Shown here: piece by piece, positions 9,283 through 15,708 of the stretch
How positions within the stretch are numbered: position 1 is the first letter of the stretch
Layout of the letters: every line of letters starts with the position of its first letter
Assembly (NCBI GenBank): GCA_008086245.1
Contig: VSIX01000032.1
Coordinates: 105,547-169,546, forward strand
Direction of reading: 5' to 3'
DNA length: 64,000 bases
Origin: Candidatus Mcinerneyibacterium aminivorans
GTDB lineage: Bacteria; Macinerneyibacteriota; Macinerneyibacteria; Macinerneyibacteriales; Macinerneyibacteriaceae
Notes under the pieces: model-generated
What the model was told of the DNA's origin: nothing
Databases searched by the model: none
What the model saw: the letters and a program-made list of their open reading frames with translations, nothing else
Position numbers and translations under genes: made by a program

Positions 9283-10079
9283 GTTTTACCAAAAAATATA
9301 AACAGGCCCTGAAAAAAAACAAATCTTTTTTGTGTGTGGGGCTTGATAGTGATTATGAAAGATTACCGGATTGTTTAAAAAATGAAGATAATCCTATGAA
9401 GAAATTTAATAAGGAAATTATTGAAGCTACAAGAGATCTGGTATGTGCATATAAACCCAATGCAGCTTTTTATGAATCTGCTGGGAAAGTAGGATTTCAG
9501 GCATGGGAAGTGCTAAATGAGCAGATAGGGGACGAGATACCTGTTATCGCTGATGTGAAGCGTGGAGATATTGGAAATACGGCAAGGCATTATGCAAAGT
9601 CGCTTTTCGAGCTTAACGATTTCGATGCAGCCACTTCAAATCCGTATATGGGATGGGATGCTATAGAACCTTTTATGAAATATGATGATAGATATTTATT
9701 TGTACTGGCAATTACTTCAAACTCTTCAGCAAAAGATTTTGAGTATTATCATGATTTGTATAAACTGGTTTCAAAAAAAGTTTCGGAGTGGAACGAAAAA
9801 GTTGATAATAGATTGGGATTGGTGACCGGAGCTACAAAACCGGAAGAACTCAAAGAAATAAGAAAAATATGCACTGATGAAATACTGCTTATACCTGGAA
9901 TAGGAACCCAGGGTGGGGAAGTAGAAAAAACGATAAAATACGGGTATGGCGGCAGTAATGGTAATATGGTAATTAATGTTGCCAGAAGCATAATATTTGC
10001 ATCTTCTGGTAAGGATTTTGCTGAAAAAGCAAGGGAAAAAGCAAAATACTATAAGGAATTGTTTAATAATTATTTATAA
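9279..10079 (+). CDS. pyrF: Orotidine 5'-phosphate decarboxylase (type 2)
   Basis: PyrF makes UMP from OMP, the last step of the pathway. The 266-residue barrel has FLCVGLDSDYERLPDCL at the N-terminus and the catalytic ADVKRGDIGNTARHYAK with K94. The length and the YKPNAAFYESAG segment fit the longer type 2 family (about 270-280 residues) rather than the 230-residue type 1. LIPGIGTQGG and VINVARSIIFA bind the phosphate. A strong AAAGGAGGAG box inside the end of pyrD precedes the ATG, which overlaps the pyrD stop. pyrE, which supplies OMP, is not in the window. Confidence 0.95.
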   Translation: MSFTKKYKQALKKNKSFLCVGLDSDYERLPDCLKNEDNPMKKFNKEIIEATRDLVCAYKPNAAFYESAGKVGFQAWEVLNEQIGDEIPVIADVKRGDIGNTARHYAKSLFELNDFDAATSNPYMGWDAIEPFMKYDDRYLFVLAITSNSSAKDFEYYHDLYKLVSKKVSEWNEKVDNRLGLVTGATKPEELKEIRKICTDEILLIPGIGTQGGEVEKTIKYGYGGSNGNMVINVARSIIFASSGKDFAEKAREKAKYYKELFNNYL

Positions 10080-10094
10080 CATGGGAGGTTAATT

Positions 10095-10823
10095 ATGAAA
10101 AAATGTCCATATTGTGGGGAAGAGATTGAAGATACTGCTCAGGTTTGTCCTGAATGCGGAGAAAAACAACCGGAAACGGTTTATATAAATTCTTTTGAGA
10201 GAGAGGATTATTCTATTATTCAAAAATTCTTTTATTCCATTAAGGATCTGTTTTTTGCTCCTACAAAATTTTTTGAAAGTTTGAGCAGTAAAACCGGTGT
10301 GTTAAATGCTTTTTTGTTTTTTATGGGGATAACAGTTATTTCAGCTATTTTTAATTCTATTTGGACTAAAACTATGATGTCAAATATGAAAACCTTTATG
10401 CAGCAATTCGGGGATGCAATGCAGCAAAATGAAGCCTTTTGGTCGGGTTTTCAATCCAGTATGGCTAATTACTCTTTTACCCTAACTTTTATTAGGGGAG
10501 TAATATTTGGCACAATTGGAATATTTATATTATCAGCAATTTACCATGTGATTCTTATTATTCTTGGAGAAGGAAAAAATGGATTCCAAAATACCTTAAA
10601 AGCTTCTTTTTTCGGGTACACTCCTAATTTGCTTGTGATAATACCATTTTGTGGTAGTATAATCGGTTATATCTGGGCAATTGTGCTTACAATAATAGGA
10701 CTTGCTAAACTTCAAAAAACTTCTTATGGTAAAGCTGCTATAGCTGTTTTATCTATTTTAGTATTATGCTGTTTTATGGCATTTTTGGGGATGGGAGCTT
10801 TAGCAACTTTCTTAAATAAATAA
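10095..10823 (+). CDS. Zinc-ribbon plus Yip1-like membrane protein
   Basis: This 242-residue membrane protein is of unknown function. Residues 3-24 form a zinc ribbon (CPYCGEEIEDTAQVCPECGE, two C-x2-C pairs). A soluble linker is followed by about five membrane helices (from about residue 70). The segment FFYSIKDLFFAPTKFFESL before the first helix is the typical entry to the Yip1 family. A GGGAGG box precedes the ATG. It lies 15 bases after pyrF and overlaps the next membrane protein by one base, so the pair may be made together. Bacterial zinc-ribbon/Yip1 proteins are common but uncharacterised; no role is claimed. Confidence 0.72.
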   Translation: MKKCPYCGEEIEDTAQVCPECGEKQPETVYINSFEREDYSIIQKFFYSIKDLFFAPTKFFESLSSKTGVLNAFLFFMGITVISAIFNSIWTKTMMSNMKTFMQQFGDAMQQNEAFWSGFQSSMANYSFTLTFIRGVIFGTIGIFILSAIYHVILIILGEGKNGFQNTLKASFFGYTPNLLVIIPFCGSIIGYIWAIVLTIIGLAKLQKTSYGKAAIAVLSILVLCCFMAFLGMGALATFLNK

Positions 10824-11206
10824 TGAAAAAAAATAAAGAAACGGAATACTTTCCTGCTGGGTTGATTATAAATGCAGCGGTTTTAATTGGGGGAATAGCT
10901 TTTTATTTTTTCCCCCTTAAAAATGCATTCCCCTGTATGTTTAAAGAAATAACAAATATTCCATGTCCAACATGCGGTGGAACAAGACTTTATTATAACT
11001 TGTTGGATTTAAACTTATTAAAAGCATTCTTTTATAATCCATTAATTTTTTTAATATTAATATTTTTAGTTATTTATTCTATACATGATATTCTTGTTCT
11101 TTTTAGGACTATACAACCCCTAAATTTTAATAAAAACTATTTCAGATATATCATTTTGGGATTAATAATATTAAATTGGATATATCTAATAATTATGGAT
11201 ATTTAA
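10823..11206 (+). CDS. DUF2752 family small membrane protein
   Basis: This 127-residue protein has three predicted membrane helices. The loop IPCPTCGGTRLYYNLLDLN matches the signature of DUF2752 (CPxCGxTR...). The cysteines could bind metal, but the function is unknown. Its ATG overlaps the stop of the zinc-ribbon/Yip1 gene (taATG), and DUF2752 genes are often found next to zinc-ribbon membrane proteins, so a shared function is likely. No convincing terminator follows; the 174 bases to yggS hold that gene's promoter. Confidence 0.8.
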   Translation: MKKNKETEYFPAGLIINAAVLIGGIAFYFFPLKNAFPCMFKEITNIPCPTCGGTRLYYNLLDLNLLKAFFYNPLIFLILIFLVIYSIHDILVLFRTIQPLNFNKNYFRYIILGLIILNWIYLIIMDI

Positions 11207-11316
11207 ACCTCTTAATATTTTTAATGACATATAAATACAAATAATGAATATTTAATCAACTTAAACTCTTTAGTTTTAAATATTTTATAGAAAGTAATTA
11301 TTTACTTATTTTAAGG

Positions 11317-11343
11317 TTGATTTTTTATGATTGTTGCTATAAT
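11317..11343 (+). promoter_or_regulatory. Probable sigma70 promoter for yggS-yggT-divIVA
   Basis: TTGATT at 11317-11322 and TATAAT at 11338-11343 are separated by 15 bases, slightly short of ideal. Transcription would start near 11350, leaving about a 30-base leader with an AAAGG ribosome site before the yggS ATG. A 6-bp perfect palindrome (AAGTAA/TTACTT, 11292-11307) ends 9 bases before the -35 box. Confidence 0.5.
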
Positions 11344-11380
11344 ATAAAAACAGAATTGCTCTCTAAACAGAAAGGTTTCT

Positions 11381-12070
11381 ATGGGTATAAAGGAGAATAT
11401 TAAACATATAAAAAATAAAATTTCCAAGTTGAAAAAAGAATACAATATAGAAAGAGATATTTCAATTATGGCTGCTACGAAAACCAGAAATGTAAGAGAA
11501 ATTCAGGAAGCAGTTGATTCAGGTGTTGAATATATCGGGGAAAACAGAATACAGGAAGCAATGGATAAATTTCATCAATTAAATAGAGATGTAAATAAAC
11601 ATTTTATAGGCCACCTTCAGTTGAATAAGGTTAAATATGCAGTTAGAATGTTTGACTGCATACAATCTGTCGATCGTAAAGAGTTAATTGATGAAATAAT
11701 TAAAAGACTTCCCGGGGATAAAGAATATTTTGATATCTTTATTGAAGTGAATATATCAGGAGAAAAATCTAAACATGGATTATCTAAAGATGAAGTTGAA
11801 AAGCTGGTTAAATATATTCTCAAGAAAGATAAAATTGTTTTAAAGGGATTGATGACGATGTTTCCCTATGATGCAGATAAAAATTATTTGTTAAAGAAAG
11901 CAAAAGAAATGAAAAATTTATTTGATAATTTAAAAAAATACAATGAAAAGAAAAATGTTAATTTAAAACATTTATCTATGGGGATGAGTAACGACTATGA
12001 AATTGCCATTGAAGAAGGTAGTAATATGGTAAGGCTGGGTTCTGCCATATTCGGGGAAAGGAGTTATTGA
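11381..12070 (+). CDS. yggS: PLP homeostasis protein, YggS/PLPBP (YlmE) family
   Basis: This is a PLP-binding barrel protein of 229 residues that buffers free pyridoxal phosphate; no enzyme activity is known for the family. The MAATKTRNVREIQEAVDSG segment carries the Lys expected to hold PLP, followed by YIGENRIQEAMDKF and HFIGHLQLNK. The C-terminal LSMGMSNDYEIAIEEGSNMV and RLGSAIFG bind the phosphate. It begins a block yggS-yggT-divIVA. In Firmicutes the same genes (ylmE, ylmG, divIVA) lie together in the division cluster, which suggests a link to cell division or growth rather than to the pyrimidine genes upstream. Confidence 0.94.
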   Translation: MGIKENIKHIKNKISKLKKEYNIERDISIMAATKTRNVREIQEAVDSGVEYIGENRIQEAMDKFHQLNRDVNKHFIGHLQLNKVKYAVRMFDCIQSVDRKELIDEIIKRLPGDKEYFDIFIEVNISGEKSKHGLSKDEVEKLVKYILKKDKIVLKGLMTMFPYDADKNYLLKKAKEMKNLFDNLKKYNEKKNVNLKHLSMGMSNDYEIAIEEGSNMVRLGSAIFGERSY

Positions 12071-12072
12071 TT

Positions 12073-12936
12073 ATGCACATATTGGCTTTTACTTATAAGT
12101 TAAATTTAATTGTAATCCTTGTAAATACTTACATCCTGTTCTATGCTGTAAGATTTTTTATTCCTTACAATAAAAAGATAATTTTTAATAGATTATATCG
12201 GTTTATTTACAAAACAACCGAACCTATTTTAAAAATATTCGGCAAAAAAAAGATAGCAGAAAAAGAGGACAAAAAAGATATTCGGGCCTTATATGTTATA
12301 TTAATATTTATTACCCTCTACTGGTTACTTTTTAGTGTGGATAACCCCTCCAAGCCTTTTCTATTTGGCTTAATCTATATGATTAGTTCTTTTGTTACCT
12401 ATTTTTTCTATCTGTTTTCTTTTATGTTTATTGCTGATTTCTTTATTTTAAAAAGGGGGCCACATTCTTATGGTGAGTTTGCCAGAATAATTCATTTTGC
12501 AAGTAATTCTGTTATAAGATTTTTTAGAAAAATTATTCCTAAAATATCGGAATTAAAAAGGATTTATAAACCTTTTATAGGGTTGGGTGCAATTATTGTT
12601 TTAAGCTCTTTTAGTATGACTATATTAAGTGGATTGCTTGGTGATGCAGTTTCATTCATGGAGAATATTGGAAGGGCTCTTCAATCATTAATAAACATGT
12701 TTGCATTTATATGGATAACTTTAATAATATTAAGAGTAGTATTTTCATGGTTTAGAACCAGCAAAAAAACTTTATTCTATGAAAATTTAATATTTTTAAC
12801 AGAACCTATCCTATCAAAGCTGCGAACATATATCCCTCCTTATAAAACTGGTATAGATTTTACTCCGATTGTTGCAATTGTAATTATTTTAATTCTTGAG
12901 AAAATATCATTTTTCCTTATAAATTTAATTTTTTGA
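12073..12936 (+). CDS. YggT/YlmG family integral membrane protein (two YggT repeats)
   Basis: The product is a membrane protein of 287 residues with two YggT units. The first (about 10-60) contains VNTYILFYAVRFFIPYN and TEPILKIF; the second near the C-terminus has ILRVVFSWFRTSKKTLFYEN and LTEPILSKLRTYIPPYKTGIDFTP (split here for length). E. coli YggT also has two units, while YlmG has one. Proteins of this family sit beside divIVA and influence septum or nucleoid placement in several bacteria, but the mechanism is unknown. The frame opens at a TTG at 12067; I prefer the ATG at 12073 because GGGGAAAGGAG lies upstream at the right distance. It is 15 bases before divIVA. Confidence 0.85.
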   Translation: MHILAFTYKLNLIVILVNTYILFYAVRFFIPYNKKIIFNRLYRFIYKTTEPILKIFGKKKIAEKEDKKDIRALYVILIFITLYWLLFSVDNPSKPFLFGLIYMISSFVTYFFYLFSFMFIADFFILKRGPHSYGEFARIIHFASNSVIRFFRKIIPKISELKRIYKPFIGLGAIIVLSSFSMTILSGLLGDAVSFMENIGRALQSLINMFAFIWITLIILRVVFSWFRTSKKTLFYENLIFLTEPILSKLRTYIPPYKTGIDFTPIVAIVIILILEKISFFLINLIF

Positions 12937-12951
12937 AAAGAGAGGTAAAAT

Positions 12952-13470
12952 ATGCAAATTACTCCAAGAGATATTAAAGAAATGCAGTTTAACATGAAAC
13001 TGAGGGGATATGATCCGGAAGAAGTAAAGAATTTTTTGGATATGGTTTCTTCTGAATTTGAAAAAGTTGTAATGGAGAATAATAACCTTAAAAATAAAGT
13101 ACAGAGATTAGAGAATGAACTGGATGACTATCGAAATAAGGATGAAAAGTTAGATAAAGTTTTGATGTCAGCACAGAATTTTGCTGAGAATGAGAAAAAC
13201 AGAGTTGAGAAAGAAATTGAAATGAAATATAAGGAAGCGAATTTAAATATACAGGAAATGATGCAAGAAGCACGCGAAAAGAGAAGCAAACTTGAAACTG
13301 AAATTGAAAAATTAAAATATAAAAAAAAGAGAATGATTAAAGAATATGAAAATTTCCTAGAAAAACAAAATGATTTTCTTCAGGAATTAAAAGATGATAT
13401 AGAAGAAAAAAATTTGAATAAAAAGGAAAATGAGGAAGAAATCACGGGGGAAGATAAAAATTATGAATGA
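12952..13470 (+). CDS. divIVA: DivIVA-domain coiled-coil protein
   Basis: The product is a 172-residue, almost wholly coiled-coil protein. The N-terminal MQITPRDIKEMQFNMKLRGY followed by DPEEVKNFLDMVSSEFE is the DivIVA/GpsB lipid-binding domain, including the conserved RGYdxeEVdxFLd pattern. After it, heptads run to about residue 160 and the tail is acidic. DivIVA proteins gather at curved membrane and recruit division or polar growth factors. A GAGAGG box precedes the ATG. Finding it in a diderm with a Kdo pathway is less usual than in Gram-positives, though DivIVA is also known from Deinococcus, Myxococcota and other diderms. The end overlaps the nucleoside phosphorylase start by 8 bases. 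Confidence 0.9.
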   Translation: MQITPRDIKEMQFNMKLRGYDPEEVKNFLDMVSSEFEKVVMENNNLKNKVQRLENELDDYRNKDEKLDKVLMSAQNFAENEKNRVEKEIEMKYKEANLNIQEMMQEAREKRSKLETEIEKLKYKKKRMIKEYENFLEKQNDFLQELKDDIEEKNLNKKENEEEITGEDKNYE

Positions 13471-14290
13471 TTATTTGAAAAACATTAATGAGGCAATAGA
13501 TTTTATCAAAAAAAAGGGAATAAACAACATCGATATAGGAATGATTTTAGGTTCAGGTCTGGGAAAAATTGCTGAAAAAATCCAAATTAAAATAAAAATA
13601 TCTTATAAAGAAATACCCAACTTCCCTGTTTCTACAGTTAAGGAACACAGTGGAAATTTAATCTATGGTACTGTAGGGGATAAGCACGTGGTTTTTTTTC
13701 AGGGCCGACTACATCTTTATGAAGGCTATTCAGCAAAAGAGGTTGGTTTTCCAGTTAGAATATTGCAAAAATTGGGAGGGAAGCTGTTAATAGTTTCCAA
13801 TTCTGCAGGAGGAGTTAATCCTGGATTGAAAAAAGGCGATATTGTTGTAATAAAGGATCATATAAATATGATGGGAGAAAATCCGCTGGTAGGAAAAAAT
13901 ATTAAAGAATTTGGAACCAGATTCCCGATTATGCATGATGCTTATAACAAAAACCTTCTAAAAAAAGTAAAAGTTATTGCTAAAAACAAAAATATAAAAT
14001 TAAAAGAGGGAGTGTATTTAGGATTAAAAGGGCCATCCCTGGAAACTGATGCAGAGTATAGAATGGTAGAGATCCTTGGAGGAGATATGGTGGGAATGTC
14101 AACAGTACCTGAAGTTATTACTGCAGTACATGGAGGTCTTGATGTATTAGGTTTTTCTATTATTACTAATAAATTTGACGGCATGAGCAAAAATGAAGCA
14201 GATTTTAATGATGTGTTAAGAGTGGCCAACAAAGCAGGTGATGTATTAAGCAATCTTGTGCTTAAATTAATTAAGAACTTGACTTATTGA
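13463..14290 (+). CDS. Purine nucleoside phosphorylase (trimeric PunA/XapA family)
   Basis: This enzyme splits purine nucleosides with phosphate to free base and ribose-1-phosphate for salvage. About 275 residues. Family motifs appear in order: GMILGSGLGKIAEKI, FPVSTVKEHSGNLIYG, FQGRLHLYEGYS, VSNSAGGVNPGLKKGDI, DHINMMGENPLVG, GPSLETDAEYRMV and GGDMVGMSTVPEVI. The late IITNKFDG contains the base-binding Asn. These mark the mammalian-like trimeric class rather than hexameric DeoD. The frame is open upstream from 13430, but the ATG at 13463 is the natural start; a GGGGGA box lies 12 bases before it inside divIVA. Confidence 0.92.
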   Translation: MNDYLKNINEAIDFIKKKGINNIDIGMILGSGLGKIAEKIQIKIKISYKEIPNFPVSTVKEHSGNLIYGTVGDKHVVFFQGRLHLYEGYSAKEVGFPVRILQKLGGKLLIVSNSAGGVNPGLKKGDIVVIKDHINMMGENPLVGKNIKEFGTRFPIMHDAYNKNLLKKVKVIAKNKNIKLKEGVYLGLKGPSLETDAEYRMVEILGGDMVGMSTVPEVITAVHGGLDVLGFSIITNKFDGMSKNEADFNDVLRVANKAGDVLSNLVLKLIKNLTY

Positions 14291-14323
14291 GTATTTTTTA
14301 TTACCTTTTGTGAAGGAGGTTTT

Positions 14324-14695
14324 ATGAAAACCCAGTTTAAATATTTTATAATTTTTTTATTAGCATTTTTAGTTTTTTCCCCAAATACTTTTGCATTAAT
14401 TCATAATCCAAAACCCAATCCCAATCCATTCAAACAGGGAGAATCAGTAGAGTTTAAAACTGATTATTCTTCTTATCAGAAGGTAGAGCTCTATATATAT
14501 AACCTTAAGGGCGATTTAATTCATAAACAGAAAAAAACCTCAAATTTTACAGAGACAATGACCTGGGATGGGAAAAACATGAATGGGTATTATGTTGCAA
14601 AGGGTGTATATTTTTATGTATTAAAGATTACACACCTGGATGGTAGTGAAGAAAAAACTGACTCTATAAAAGGGTCTATTGTTTTTATTAAATAA
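14324..14695 (+). CDS. Small exported protein with FlgD-like Ig / CHU_C-type domain
   Basis: This 123-residue exported protein has a signal peptide (about 1-25, ending NTFA) and a single domain: NPFKQGESVEF, VELYIYNLKGDLI, TWDGKNMNGYYVAKGVYFYV. This is the FlgD-like Ig fold common at the C-terminus of large surface proteins in Bacteroidetes, Cloacimonetes and related diderms. Here it stands alone. A GAAGGAGG box precedes the ATG, and the gene sits 11 bases before a PorV/PorQ-type barrel, so the two may act together at the outer membrane. In other bacteria this fold can serve as a sorting signal or structural module; no function is assigned. Confidence 0.72.
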   Translation: MKTQFKYFIIFLLAFLVFSPNTFALIHNPKPNPNPFKQGESVEFKTDYSSYQKVELYIYNLKGDLIHKQKKTSNFTETMTWDGKNMNGYYVAKGVYFYVLKITHLDGSEEKTDSIKGSIVFIK

Positions 14696-14706
14696 AAGGG
14701 GAAATT

Positions 14707-15657
14707 ATGAAAAAAATGTCTTTACTTTTTTTAGTATTTATTTTTGTATTTTCATTAATTTATGCTGATAATACCTGGGTAGGTAGAACTGGAGGCAACA
14801 TTTTAAGAATTAATCCTTCTGTTAGGAGTATGGCCACGGGGAGAGGTTTTATATCAGTAATAGATGGGGTTCAAACAACATCGATAAATCCCGCAGGATT
14901 AACAGGAGTTGGTAGAAGACAGGTTTCTTTTTCCCACGTGGAATTATTTGATAATTTTAGAGTTGAATATTTAGGTTATGCTCAAAAAATACACTCTATT
15001 TATCTATCATTAGAAACAAAAGGATATTTCTTCCAGTATACCCAGCTTGATGCTTCAGAAAATGATCTTGGTTCTAAAACAAGCTATTCTTTAGCACCTT
15101 CTTTGGGACTTGCTTTTAAAATGTTTGATAATTTAAGTGTGGGAATATCCGGAACGGTTTTATATGAAAATTATGGAGAAATAGGAGATGAAAATCTGGA
15201 TAAATTTAGCTGGGCATTTAATGGGGGATTTCAGTGGAGTATTTTTGAAGATAGTTTTAGAATAGGAGCTTCTGTAAGAAATGTTTCAGATACAAATCTT
15301 TCATTCTATGAAAGTTCTGATAAAACACCTATGCCACTGGTCGGGAATGCAGGCATATCTTATCTATTCAAAAATGATAATATTGAAAATAAAGTTATTG
15401 TTTCTGCTGATGTAGAAGTTCCATATGAAAAAGATTTCATACCAGGTATGGGAATTGAATATATGTTGAGAAACTGGATAAAAATAAGAGGTGGTTATCG
15501 ACTGAATGAAGATTATGATGATTTTTTACAAAATCTTTCATTCGGTCTGGGTATTACCGAAAAAATCAAAAATTTTACAGGAACATTGGATTATGCATAT
15601 TTTGCATATGGCGAATTAGGTGGAACCCATAGATTTAGTTATACTTTAGATTGGTAA
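14707..15657 (+). CDS. PorV/PorQ (UPF0164) family outer-membrane protein
   Basis: This 316-residue protein has a signal peptide (about 1-20, ending IYA|D). The conserved opening GRTGGNILRINPSVRSMATG, then GVQTTSINPAGLTGVG, is the hallmark of the UPF0164/PorV family. The remainder is alternating beta strands with aromatic ends and a terminal RFSYTLDW, as expected for a FadL-like barrel. In Bacteroidetes PorV is the outer-membrane carrier of the type IX system, but family members are widespread in bacteria without it, and no other type IX gene is present here. It follows the FlgD-like Ig protein in the same operon. Confidence 0.85.
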   Translation: MKKMSLLFLVFIFVFSLIYADNTWVGRTGGNILRINPSVRSMATGRGFISVIDGVQTTSINPAGLTGVGRRQVSFSHVELFDNFRVEYLGYAQKIHSIYLSLETKGYFFQYTQLDASENDLGSKTSYSLAPSLGLAFKMFDNLSVGISGTVLYENYGEIGDENLDKFSWAFNGGFQWSIFEDSFRIGASVRNVSDTNLSFYESSDKTPMPLVGNAGISYLFKNDNIENKVIVSADVEVPYEKDFIPGMGIEYMLRNWIKIRGGYRLNEDYDDFLQNLSFGLGITEKIKNFTGTLDYAYFAYGELGGTHRFSYTLDW

Positions 15658-15708
15658 AAATAGTTTAAAAAAATTAAAAAAATATATATATACGGGAGTT
15701 GATAAAAA

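Noticed and set aside
9279-10079. PyrR/attenuator or uracil-sensing leader for the pyr genes
   Set aside because: The pyr genes are preceded by coding sequence with spacers of a few bases, leaving no room for a leader structure.
11207-11380. tRNA or other structured RNA gene before yggS
   Set aside because: No cloverleaf or T-loop motif; only small A/T hairpins and a promoter.
14707-15657. Evidence for a full type IX secretion system
   Set aside because: Only a PorV-family protein and one Ig domain are present; the family is common outside type IX systems and no core gene is in the window.
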